Assembly (NCBI GenBank): GCA_017533545.1
Contig: JAFXHW010000233.1
Span: forward strand, 1 to 7,239
Reading direction: 5' to 3'
DNA: 7,239 nt
From: Clostridia bacterium
GTDB taxonomy: Bacteria > Bacillota_A > Clostridia > Oscillospirales > CAG-272
In this document: positions 1-6,932 of the stretch, one piece after another
How positions within the stretch are numbered: position 1 is the stretch's first letter
How the letters are laid out: each line of letters opens with the position of its first letter
The notes under the pieces: model-generated
What the model saw: the letters and a program-made list of their open reading frames with translations, nothing else
Told to the model about the DNA's origin: nothing
Database searches by the model: none
Translations under genes and position numbers: made by a program

Positions 1-283
1 ACGGATCATATCCGCCTACCTGAATTGCGTTGACAACAAAATCAGCATCGCGAAGAGCGTCCTTGCGATTTTCAGCGCCGAGGTACTTGGATATCTTTGC
101 TCTTCCCTCGTTGATGTTTTTGTTTAAAGCATTGATCATTATAAACGACTCTTCAAGTCTTTCGGGATCAATGTCGTAAAGCGCGAATTCAAAATTCTGC
201 AAAGCAGGTGTGAGCATGCAGTCGCCGATTACGTTTTTTGCGAAAACGGTGCTTCCTGCGCCCATAAATGTTATTTTACCCAT
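1..283 (-). CDS. melA: GH4 family alpha-galactosidase/alpha-glucosidase, N-terminal part (cut by window edge)
   Basis: The visible 94 residues are the N-terminal NAD-binding Rossmann part of a glycoside hydrolase family 4 enzyme. The start MGKITFMGAGSTVFAKN carries the dinucleotide-binding loop GAGSTVF (residues 8-14). ALYDIDPERLEES (residues 34-46) is the family's acidic segment after the second strand, and DADFVV followed by QVGGYD (residues 79-93) is the next conserved strand. Known GH4 enzymes use NAD+ and Mn2+ and cleave glycosides by an oxidation-elimination route in the cytoplasm; they are usually about 430-450 residues, so most of this gene lies off the left edge. The ATG at 281-283 is preceded by AAAGGA (293-298). 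It begins 30 bases after the stop of the phosphatase-like gene and is probably co-transcribed with it. Resemblance to MelA is strong, but GH4 members also include alpha-glucosidases and alpha-glucuronidases, and the specificity residues are not visible. Confidence 0.88.
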   Translation of the reverse strand, partial: MGKITFMGAGSTVFAKNVIGDCMLTPALQNFEFALYDIDPERLEESFIMINALNKNINEGRAKISKYLGAENRKDALRDADFVVNAIQVGGYDP

Positions 284-313
284 AATATATTTTCCTTTCA
301 CCTACACGCGGTT

Positions 314-1093
314 TTAATTGTTTGCTTTAGAGAAGCTTTCGCCCTTCCATTCCTCGGCGCGCTCCGCTCCGACAAGCTCAACTATGGTAGGAGCGATATC
401 CTTGATGTTAAGACAGCGGTCGAAACTTGAGCCGGGAGTGAAATTTTTACCGCAGGCGATGATCGGGATGGTCATATCCTCTGCCAGCTCCGTGCCGTGC
501 ATATAATCATGTCCGCCGTGGTCAGCAGTAATAATAACGGTGTAATCGTCATCTACTGCCTCCATTGCGCGCGCAATATCCTTCCAGGATTCCGCCAGGG
601 CATGCTTGTAGGGTTCACTTCCCCAGCCGAAGCTGTGACCGGCCATATCTACCCATCCGAGGTAGAGGAATGCGAAATCGGGCTTGAATTTGGAAATATG
701 CGCGATCGCTGTATCGGTTACCATTCTGTTTGCATCCTCATACCCGTGTACATGGCCCGAAACGTAGCAGCTGAATTCGAGCGAATCGGGTCTGGAGAGA
801 TCGCGAAGCTCTTCCCAGTTGTAGAACATGGCGCACTTTTTGCCTGCACGCTTGAGCATCTCGCAAAGACCCGCGATAGGACGAACCTGGGGCGCATAGC
901 AGTTGGTGGTGGTGCCGTGGCGCTCTGGATCAACGCTGTGGAAAAGGGAGACATGGCAGGGCAATGTCACCGACGGAAAAACGGTTTGGGCGTTAAGGTC
1001 GGAGGTTCCTTTTTTTATAGCAGCCTGAGCTTCGGGAATGTCGGCAAGATCGCGCGGACGCATGCCGTCAACCAAAATAAGTAAAACTTTCAT
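314..1093 (-). CDS. Alkaline phosphatase superfamily hydrolase (type I phosphodiesterase/nucleotide pyrophosphatase-like)
   Basis: This 259-residue protein shows the full two-metal active site of the phosphodiesterase/nucleotide pyrophosphatase branch of the alkaline phosphatase superfamily. Asp9 lies in ILVDGMR and the nucleophile Thr43 in FPSVTLPCH. Asp149 and His153 lie in GWVDMAGH, Asp191 and His192 in TADHGGHD, and His199 in MHGTE. It has no signal peptide or membrane segment, so it should be cytoplasmic, and it is near the short end of the family. The family hydrolyses phosphate mono- or diesters and sometimes related esters; the substrate cannot be read from the sequence. The ATG is preceded by a modest AAAGAGAG site and a good promoter at 1136-1164. 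The GH4 glycosidase follows 30 bases downstream, which suggests a joint role in using a sugar or a phosphorylated sugar compound; that link is inference. Confidence 0.88.
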   Translation of the reverse strand: MKVLLILVDGMRPRDLADIPEAQAAIKKGTSDLNAQTVFPSVTLPCHVSLFHSVDPERHGTTTNCYAPQVRPIAGLCEMLKRAGKKCAMFYNWEELRDLSRPDSLEFSCYVSGHVHGYEDANRMVTDTAIAHISKFKPDFAFLYLGWVDMAGHSFGWGSEPYKHALAESWKDIARAMEAVDDDYTVIITADHGGHDYMHGTELAEDMTIPIIACGKNFTPGSSFDRCLNIKDIAPTIVELVGAERAEEWKGESFSKANN

Positions 1094-1135
1094 AATGGTA
1101 CTCTCTTTTTAAAATGTTTTTTGGGGATTAATTAG

Positions 1136-1164
1136 AGTATAATATACCTGCCCTGCAAAGTCAA
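1136..1164 (-). promoter_or_regulatory. Sigma-A-type promoter of the hydrolase-GH4 unit
   Basis: On the minus strand a -35 box TTGACT (1159-1164) is separated by exactly 17 bases from a -10 box TATACT (1136-1141). Each differs from consensus at one position. Transcription would start near 1129, about 35 bases before the hydrolase ATG. It begins only 14 bases after the stop of the metal-binding lipoprotein gene, so the hydrolase and GH4 genes can be expressed independently of the metal genes. I see no operator or hairpin beside it. Confidence 0.8.
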
Positions 1165-1178
1165 TAAATTTGCCGATT

Positions 1179-2120
1179 TTATTTGGCTGTTTCGGCAATA
1201 TATTTTTCCATCGTGCGGTAATTTTCTTCCATCAGCGAAAGGTAGGTGGCTCCGTCGTCAAGCTGCTGTTTGCTGACGTTATGACAGGTATTGAACTGCG
1301 CAATTCCCGCCCCCGTCGATTCAGCGATGCTGTCGGCAATAACGTGATTGGAAAATTCGATATGAAAAACGGTCGGTATATTTTTCGTCTTTACCTTGTC
1401 GATAAGAAATGCCACCGTTGATGCGCTGACCTCGCTGTCAGCCGAGCATCCGGGGAAGGCGGCATAGTAGTCGATGCCGTATCGCTCAACGAAATAGCGC
1501 AGGGGGAATCGGTCGCCGAAGATAAGGCAGGTGTCATCCGCCCTTTCAAAAAGAGCTTCGAAACGGGCATCAAGCTCGTTTATGCTTGCGATGTAGTCCC
1601 CGGCCTTCGTTCTAACCGAATCGGCCGTCTCGGGAAATTCTTCGGCTATCGCATCGCGAATGTTTTCGACGATCAGCACGGCATTTTTCGGCGACGTCCA
1701 TACGTGCTCGTCGTATTTTCCGTCACCGTGATCGTGCTCATCGTGACCGTGATCCATGCCCTCCTTGATCTCCTCGTCAAGGACGCTGACACAGTCCATC
1801 ATGCGTATGACGCGCGGCTTTTCGTCCATCGAATCAAGAATGGAATCCACCCAATCCTCCGACTCGCCGCCCACGCAGATAAAAATCTTGCACTTTTGAA
1901 TGGCGATGATGTCGCGTGCCGACACCTCGTAGCTATGCGATTCGCTTCCGGGCGGCAAAAGCTGTTTTATATTGAGCTCATCTCCCGAAAGGGCGCGTGC
2001 AAAATCGTATCCGGGGAATATCGTGGCTACGATGTCATGGCTTTCGCTTTCTTTACTGCACGACGTACACAAAAGCACAAGCGAAATCAGAAATATTATC
2101 AAAAGCCCTTTGATCTTCAC
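1179..2120 (-). CDS. ZnuA-like metal ABC transporter substrate-binding lipoprotein
   Basis: This 313-residue protein belongs to the ZnuA/AdcA/TroA cluster of solute-binding proteins that hand Zn2+ or Mn2+ to an ABC importer. It starts with a lipoprotein-type signal (hydrophobic residues 6-18). Cys21, in LLCTSC, is the likely lipidated residue, though Cys at -3 of the lipobox is atypical. Metal-site landmarks are His62 in GSESHSYE and His139 in DEHVWTSP. A short His/Asp-rich loop (residues 122-132, six His in the wider 121-140 stretch) is typical of zinc-type members. The usual third His before the second lobe is absent: the segment reads FGDRFPLRYFVERYG (residues 201-215). His280 in NTCHNVS may contribute instead. 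The start is GTG (2118-2120), preceded by AAAGGA at good spacing; no in-frame ATG fits better. It lies 16 bases after the exporter gene. No permease or ATPase gene is in the window. Confidence 0.87.
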   Translation of the reverse strand: MKIKGLLIIFLISLVLLCTSCSKESESHDIVATIFPGYDFARALSGDELNIKQLLPPGSESHSYEVSARDIIAIQKCKIFICVGGESEDWVDSILDSMDEKPRVIRMMDCVSVLDEEIKEGMDHGHDEHDHGDGKYDEHVWTSPKNAVLIVENIRDAIAEEFPETADSVRTKAGDYIASINELDARFEALFERADDTCLIFGDRFPLRYFVERYGIDYYAAFPGCSADSEVSASTVAFLIDKVKTKNIPTVFHIEFSNHVIADSIAESTGAGIAQFNTCHNVSKQQLDDGATYLSLMEENYRTMEKYIAETAK

Positions 2121-2136
2121 TTTTCTTTCCTTTCAT

Positions 2137-3297
2137 TTACGCGCGGTCTATCGTTATAACAGTAAAATAGCTCTTGTCGATCTCTTTGATCTTTTCGTCG
2201 ATCTGCTTTTGAAGCTCGGTGCAGTCGGATTCGTATTCGAATGGGACGACGACGTCGAAGATCAGATTTGTATGGGTGACACCCGCAACCATGCGAAAAT
2301 CGTGTATGGTCAGACGTTCATCGATCGCTGCTACCGTTTCGGCAGCAAGAGCTCGAAGAGATGTCACCTTCTCGTCGTCGGTGACAATGGGATCGAGATG
2401 GCAGGAGCAGTGGATGTTGTATTTCGCCGACAGCTCGCGCTCGATGTTATCCACAACGTCGTGTGTTTCGAAAAGGTCGGCCTTGCCGTCGACCTCGACG
2501 TGGAGAGTGGCGAAATGCATTCCCGCGCCGTAGTTGTGCACCACGATATCGTGTATGCCAAGCACCTCGGGATGGCTGAGCACGTCGGAGCTTATCTCGG
2601 CAACAAGCTCATTGTCGGGCGCTTCGCCGAGAAGGGAGTTTTTCGCGTCGTTGAGTATTTTAAGTCCGCTTATCAGTATAAGTACGCCGACGATAATACC
2701 CATATATCCGTCGATGTTGAACTTTATCACCTCGGCAACGAGCACCGAGATGAGCACCGCGCTCGTGCCCAGCACATCGGAGATGCTGTCGGCCGCGTTG
2801 GCCTGCATTACGAGCGAACCGATCTTTTTACCCATCGCGCGGTTGAAAAAATACATCCAGAGCTTTGCAAGGATTGATACCGCAAGCACACCGATCGTCA
2901 GATAAGAAAACTGCGACGGGGTGGGATTCATTATCTTATCGAACGATTCGCGAAACTGCTCGAGAGAGATATGTATAATAAGGAAGGATACTATCATCGA
3001 CGCGATGTATTCGATTCGCGCGTGACCGAACGGATGTTCACGATCGGCCGGCTTTTCAGACATCTTGAAGCTGATGAGCGAGATGACCGACGAAAGGGCG
3101 TCGGAAAGGTTGTTTATCGCATCGCCTCGGATAGACACGCTCATGAACACCGTACCGACGATGAATTTGAGTGCAAAAAGAAGCACGTTGATAACGATGC
3201 CGAATATCGACGTCATCGTGCCGTAGGCAGTGCGGACGGCGGGGTTTTTGACGTCGTTATGATCTTTGACAAAAATTTTGGCAATTAAATCGAACAT
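2137..3297 (-). CDS. Cation diffusion facilitator exporter with duplicated cytoplasmic domain, probably Mn(II)-type
   Basis: This 386-residue membrane protein is a CDF antiporter that exports divalent metal ions. Six membrane segments lie near residues 27-50, 57-78, 97-115, 131-151, 168-190 and 195-213. The transmembrane metal site is Asn62/Asp66 in INNLSDALSS plus Asp170/Asp174 in ADSISDVLG. Zinc exporters normally have His-x3-Asp in the fifth segment; the Asn-Asp/Asp-Asp set matches MntE-type manganese exporters. The cytoplasmic-side motif is present as Asp85, His88 and His92 in PADREHPFGHAR. A first cytoplasmic dimerisation domain (about 222-303) ends in CHLDP (His300, Asp302). A second, similar fold (about 308-386) makes it about 85 residues longer than typical CDFs. 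The ATG is preceded by AAAGGAT (3304-3310). No clear promoter was found in front, so read-through from carB is possible. It is probably co-transcribed with the downstream metal-binding lipoprotein. Confidence 0.9.
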   Translation of the reverse strand: MFDLIAKIFVKDHNDVKNPAVRTAYGTMTSIFGIVINVLLFALKFIVGTVFMSVSIRGDAINNLSDALSSVISLISFKMSEKPADREHPFGHARIEYIASMIVSFLIIHISLEQFRESFDKIMNPTPSQFSYLTIGVLAVSILAKLWMYFFNRAMGKKIGSLVMQANAADSISDVLGTSAVLISVLVAEVIKFNIDGYMGIIVGVLILISGLKILNDAKNSLLGEAPDNELVAEISSDVLSHPEVLGIHDIVVHNYGAGMHFATLHVEVDGKADLFETHDVVDNIERELSAKYNIHCSCHLDPIVTDDEKVTSLRALAAETVAAIDERLTIHDFRMVAGVTHTNLIFDVVVPFEYESDCTELQKQIDEKIKEIDKSYFTVITIDRA

Positions 3298-3335
3298 TGT
3301 TTTATCCTTTTAGCAGATCGTGATTGGACGTTTGA

Positions 3336-3362
3336 GGGGGATGCCTCATAGAAGCGTCCCCC
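3336..3362. terminator. GC-rich hairpin between carB and the exporter gene
   Basis: A 9-base-pair stem, GGGGGATGC (3336-3344) with GCGTCCCCC (3354-3362), encloses a 9-base loop. In plus-strand RNA every pair forms, with one U-G wobble, and weaker U-G pairs extend it outward. In minus-strand RNA, the direction of carB, the same position becomes a C-A mismatch. T-rich sequence follows on the plus side (TTGGTTTTGCC), but no U-run follows on the minus side. It may slow or end carB transcription, stop antisense transcription, or be part of a dispersed repeat. Confidence 0.4.
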
Positions 3363-3389
3363 TTGGTTTTGCCTTTTGCTGATTTTACT

Positions 3390-3587
3390 GATCACTTGAT
3401 CTCGCTATGATACTCTTGCAATGATTTTTTACCGCCGTAAATGTCGGCAAAAATTCTCTTTTGCGAAAAGATCACTTGATCTCGCTGTGATACTCTTGCA
3501 GCGATTTTTACCGCCGTAAATGTCGGCAAAAATTTTCTTTTGCGAAAAGATCACTTGATCTCGCTGTGATACTCTTGCAATGATTTT
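3390..3587 (-). repeat. Tandem 79/80-bp repeat derived from the carB 3' end (2.5 copies)
   Basis: Three copies begin with GATCACTTGATCTCGCT at 3390, 3470 and 3549. Copy A is 80 bases (3390-3469) and copy B 79 bases (3470-3548); they differ by four substitutions and one T insertion. Copy C (3549 to about 3587) is the genuine end of carB. On the minus strand all three read as the codons for KSLQEYHSEIK followed by TGA, so the last 11 carB codons and stop have been duplicated twice downstream of the gene. The rest of each unit has a short GCCG/CGGC stem (GCCGACATTTACGGC in minus sense) and an A/T-rich GCAAAA/TTTTGC stem. The unit does not resemble an insertion sequence and has no coding capacity beyond short peptides. 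It fills most of the carB to exporter gap. Confidence 0.9.
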
Positions 3588-6500
3588 ACAATTTCCTTAG
3601 GCTTGTTCATACGATCGTCAAGCGCGATTGCTGCAGCCTTGGCGGCAGCCATAATGGTAAGATAGCAGATCTTCTTGCGAACCGATGTTCTGCGGATATA
3701 CGAGTCATCCTGAGCCGCCTGAGTGGACTGCATGGGAGTGTTGATAACGAAGGTTATCTCGCCGTTCATGATGCCATCCATAAGATTGGGTCTGCCCTCA
3801 TAAAGCTTGCGTACGGTCTCGCACTCGATTCCGTTTTCGCGCAGGAATTTCGCGGTTCCCTCGGTTGCAACGATGTTGAGGCCGGTGCTCTTGAACACTC
3901 TTGCAACCTCAATAGCCTCTTCTTTGTCCTCGTCGGTAACCGAGATAAGAACGCTTCCGCTGTCGGGTATTCTTACCTGGGTTCCCTCCTGAGCCTTGTA
4001 ATAAGCCTCACCGAAAGAGGGCGAAATGCCGAGAACCTCACCGGTGGAGCGCATCTCGGGTCCCAGAACGGGGTCTACCTCGGGGAACATATTGAAGGGG
4101 AATACCGCTTCTTTTACGCCGTAATAAGGAATATCGCGGTGCTTGAGCGAGTCGATAGGCGAATCTCCGCCGACAAACTCATGCATGATAGCGCGGGTCG
4201 CAACCTTTGCCATCTGCACATTGCACACCTTGGATACCAACGGAACGGTGCGCGATGCTCTCGGATTGGCCTCGAGCACGTATACGGTATCGTCTGCGAT
4301 CGCATACTGCATATTCATAAGACCGCATACGTTGAGATTGTTCGCGATAAGCTCGGTATAGCGGTTGATGGTTTCAACGTGCTTTTGGGGTATGGACATC
4401 GAGGGGATAATGCAGGCCGAGTCGCCCGAGTGGATACCGGCAAGCTCGATATGCTGCATTACTGCGGGAACGAACGCCTTGCCGTGATCGGCAATCGCAT
4501 CGGCCTCGGTCTCGATAGCGTGGCAGAGGAAACGGTCAATGAGGATAGGACGGTCGGGTGTTACGCCGATTGCGGCAGCCATATAGCGGCGAAGCGCGTT
4601 CTCGTCATGAACAACCTCCATACCGCGTCCGCCCAAAACATAGGAGGGACGGAGCATAAGCGGGTATCCGATCTGCTCTGCGATAACAAGTGCCTCTTCA
4701 ATGGTGGATGCCATTCCCGATTCGGGCATGGGAATGCCGATCTTCTCCATCATCATCTTGAACTGGTCACGGTCCTCAGCCAGATCAATCGACTCGGGGC
4801 TTGTTCCGAGAATGCGGCATCCCTGCTTTTCGAGCTCGCGGGCAAGATTAAGAGGAGTCTGTCCGCCAAACTGGGTAATGATACCGAGCGGCTTTTCGTG
4901 ACGGTAAATGGAGAGAACGTCTTCAACGGTAAGGGGCTCAAAATAGAGCTTATCCGATGTATCGTAGTCGGTGGAAACGGTTTCGGGGTTGCAGTTTACC
5001 ATGATGGTGTCAAAGCCCATCTCGCGGAGCGCGAATGCCGCGTGAACACAGCAATAGTCAAACTCGATACCCTGACCGATTCTGTTGGGACCCGAACCGA
5101 GGATCATGACCTTCTTTCTGTCGTCGTTGGTCTTTTCCTTGGCGGGGAGATTGTAGGTGGAGAAGTAGTACTCGGCGCCTGTGTCAACACCGCTGACGGG
5201 CACGCCTTCCCATGCCTCCTCAAGTCCGAGCGAGATGCGGTAGTTGCGGATCTCTTCTTCGCTTACACCGCGAAGAGATGCGATATATCTGTCGGAAAAA
5301 CCGTTTTTCTTTGCGGCGATGAATGCCTCATCGGTCATTTCGCCCTCGCTGAGCGCCTTTTCCTCTTCAACAAGCTCGGCCATCTGCTCGATAAACCACT
5401 TCTTGATGCGGGTAATGTTGCAAAGCTGATCAACGGTTGCACCCTTTCTCAGCGCCTCGTACATGATGAACTGACGGCGGGAGGAGGGGGTGGAGAGCAT
5501 ACGGATGAGCTCGTCGAGCGAGAGCTGATCGAGTCCGTACGCATGTCCGAGGCCGTATCTGCCCGATTCGAGCGAGCGGATCGCCTTCTGGAAGGCTTCC
5601 TTGTAGGTCTTACCGATCGACATGACCTCGCCTACGGCCTTCATCTGGGTACCGAGCTTGTCCTCGGCGTTTTTGAATTTATCGAATGCCCAGCGAGCGA
5701 ACTTGATTACAACGTAATCGCCCGAGGGGGTGTATTTTTCGAGAGTGCCGTCTCTCCAATAGGGGATCTCGTCGAGAGTGAGACCCGCGGCAAGCATTGC
5801 CGATACCATTGCTATCGGAAATCCGGTCGCCTTGGATGCGAGAGCGGAAGAACGGGATGTACGGGGGTTGATCTCGATGATGATAACGCGGTCGGTCTTG
5901 GGATCGTGAGCAAACTGTACGTTTGTACCGCCGATAACGCCGATGGCTTCAACGATCGAGAAAGCGTATTTCTTCAGGCGATCCTGAAGCTCTTCGGGTA
6001 CGGTGAGCATGGGGGCAGCGCAAAAGGAGTCGCCGGTGTGAACGCCCATCGGGTCGATATTTTCGATAAAACAGATCGCGATCATGTTGTTCTTGGCATC
6101 GCGAACGACCTCAACTTCAAGCTCTTCCCAGCCGATAACAGCCTCTTCGACGAGGACCTGGCCGATCATACTTGCGGCAATCGCCTTTGCGGCAGCGCTC
6201 TTCATGTCCTCGCAGTTGTAAACGATACCGCCGCCGGTACCGCCCATGGTATATGCGGGGCGCAAAACGATCGGATAACCGAGCTCTGCGGCTATCTGCT
6301 CTGCCTCTTCAACACTGTACGCGGGATAAGAGCGAGCCATCTCTATGCCGAGCGATTCCATCGTCTGCTTGAATTCGATTCTGTCCTCGCCGCGCTCGAT
6401 TGCATCGAGCTGTACGCCGATTACCTCGACACCGTACTTTTCAAGCACGCCCGCGTGAGCAAGCTCAAGCGACAGATTAAGTCCGGACTGGCCGCCGAGA

Positions 6501-6766
6501 TTGGGCAGCAGCGCATCGGGGCGCTCTTTTTCGATGATTTCGGTGAGACGTTCAACGTTGAGCGGCTCGATATAGGTCACGTCGGCCATATCGGTGTCGG
6601 TCATGATGGTGGCGGGATTGGAGTTTACAAGAATGATCTTGTAACCGAGCTTGCGCAGTGCCTTGCACGCCTGCGTTCCCGAATAGTCAAATTCGCACGC
6701 CTGGCCGATGATAATGGGGCCGGAGCCGATGATCAAAATTGAGTTGATGTCCGTTCTTTTCGGCAT
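3551..6766 (-). CDS. carB: Carbamoyl-phosphate synthase large subunit
   Basis: This 1071-residue protein is a complete CarB, which uses two ATP, bicarbonate and glutamine-derived ammonia to make carbamoyl phosphate for pyrimidine and arginine synthesis. The first ATP-grasp half (about 1-400) opens with GSGPIIIGQACEFDYSG and carries Arg129, Arg169, Glu215, Gln284, Glu298 and Asn300 in EINPRTSRSS. An oligomerisation domain spans about 400-550. The second half (about 551-935) repeats the pattern with GSGPNRIGQGIEFDY, Arg706, Gln820 and Glu832 in LEANPRASRT. The MGS-type regulatory domain (about 936-1071) has ATEGTA (967-972) and VINTP (1007-1011), near the UMP-binding positions of the E. coli enzyme. 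The ATG at 6764-6766 follows AAGGAGA (6772-6778). A longer reading from TTG at 6847 is rejected because it overlaps the promoter. The partner carA is not adjacent: a divergent tRNA gene lies upstream. Confidence 0.98.
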   Translation of the reverse strand: MPKRTDINSILIIGSGPIIIGQACEFDYSGTQACKALRKLGYKIILVNSNPATIMTDTDMADVTYIEPLNVERLTEIIEKERPDALLPNLGGQSGLNLSLELAHAGVLEKYGVEVIGVQLDAIERGEDRIEFKQTMESLGIEMARSYPAYSVEEAEQIAAELGYPIVLRPAYTMGGTGGGIVYNCEDMKSAAAKAIAASMIGQVLVEEAVIGWEELEVEVVRDAKNNMIAICFIENIDPMGVHTGDSFCAAPMLTVPEELQDRLKKYAFSIVEAIGVIGGTNVQFAHDPKTDRVIIIEINPRTSRSSALASKATGFPIAMVSAMLAAGLTLDEIPYWRDGTLEKYTPSGDYVVIKFARWAFDKFKNAEDKLGTQMKAVGEVMSIGKTYKEAFQKAIRSLESGRYGLGHAYGLDQLSLDELIRMLSTPSSRRQFIMYEALRKGATVDQLCNITRIKKWFIEQMAELVEEEKALSEGEMTDEAFIAAKKNGFSDRYIASLRGVSEEEIRNYRISLGLEEAWEGVPVSGVDTGAEYYFSTYNLPAKEKTNDDRKKVMILGSGPNRIGQGIEFDYCCVHAAFALREMGFDTIMVNCNPETVSTDYDTSDKLYFEPLTVEDVLSIYRHEKPLGIITQFGGQTPLNLARELEKQGCRILGTSPESIDLAEDRDQFKMMMEKIGIPMPESGMASTIEEALVIAEQIGYPLMLRPSYVLGGRGMEVVHDENALRRYMAAAIGVTPDRPILIDRFLCHAIETEADAIADHGKAFVPAVMQHIELAGIHSGDSACIIPSMSIPQKHVETINRYTELIANNLNVCGLMNMQYAIADDTVYVLEANPRASRTVPLVSKVCNVQMAKVATRAIMHEFVGGDSPIDSLKHRDIPYYGVKEAVFPFNMFPEVDPVLGPEMRSTGEVLGISPSFGEAYYKAQEGTQVRIPDSGSVLISVTDEDKEEAIEVARVFKSTGLNIVATEGTAKFLRENGIECETVRKLYEGRPNLMDGIMNGEITFVINTPMQSTQAAQDDSYIRRTSVRKKICYLTIMAAAKAAAIALDDRMNKPKEIVKSLQEYHSEIK

Positions 6767-6771
6767 GATGT

Positions 6772-6778
6772 TCTCCTT
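6772..6778 (-). promoter_or_regulatory. Ribosome-binding site fixing the carB start
   Basis: AAGGAGA on the minus strand lies about six bases before the ATG at 6764-6766, an optimal Shine-Dalgarno arrangement. It settles the start at MPKRTDINS, where CarB family members begin, rather than 27 codons further upstream. Confidence 0.9.
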
Positions 6779-6818
6779 ATATCTGCAATGCAGAATATTT
6801 ATTTTTACAGTTATAGAC

Positions 6819-6847
6819 ATTATATCACAAAGCTCGAAAATATTCAA
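6819..6847 (-). promoter_or_regulatory. Sigma-A-type promoter of carB with extended -10
   Basis: On the minus strand a -35 box TTGAAT (6842-6847) lies 17 bases from a consensus -10 box TATAAT (6819-6824), which is preceded by TGA, an extended -10 element. Transcription should start near 6812, giving a leader of about 45 bases. That leader is too short for a PyrR-type antiterminator and terminator pair. It holds one small hairpin, TCTGC with GCAGA (6782-6794), just ahead of the ribosome-binding site. Confidence 0.8.
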
Positions 6848-6932
6848 TAGTCGAGTGTGAATTATCTTTTACAATGCATAGAAATTTTTTATCGCGAAAC
6901 CGTTTTTATTTGTAAATATTATACATCGTGCA

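Noticed and set aside
497..1084. A 195-codon plus-strand open frame
   Set aside because: It is the shadow of the phosphatase-superfamily gene, whose seven metal and nucleophile residues are all identifiable on the other strand.
1155..1173. Small GCAAA/TTTGC inverted repeat after the lipoprotein gene, considered as a terminator
   Set aside because: The stem has only five AT-rich pairs, there is no T-run, and it overlaps the promoter -35 box.
1972..2877. A 301-codon plus-strand open frame across the exporter and lipoprotein genes
   Set aside because: It runs antisense across two well-supported genes and their junction and shows no family motif.
3298..3389. Leader of the metal exporter considered as a manganese (yybP-ykoY) riboswitch
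   Set aside because: I see one simple hairpin and none of that family's conserved internal loops; the segment is also short.
3390..3548. Tandem repeats considered as a CRISPR array
   Set aside because: The units are directly adjacent, without unique spacers, and their content is the end of carB.
4139..6742. An 867-codon open frame on the plus strand opposite carB
   Set aside because: It lies entirely antisense to a clear full-length CarB, has no recognisable domain, and its composition (many His, Arg, Gly and Val) is what the complement of a codon-biased gene produces.
6767..6847. A 27-codon N-terminal extension of CarB from a TTG
   Set aside because: It would overlap the -35 and -10 boxes of the carB promoter, while the internal ATG at 6766 has an ideal ribosome-binding site and the family's normal N terminus.
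6918..6923. Another TATAAT on the minus strand upstream of carB
   Set aside because: No -35 box is found at acceptable spacing, and it is about 100 bases further from carB than the much better promoter at 6819-6847.
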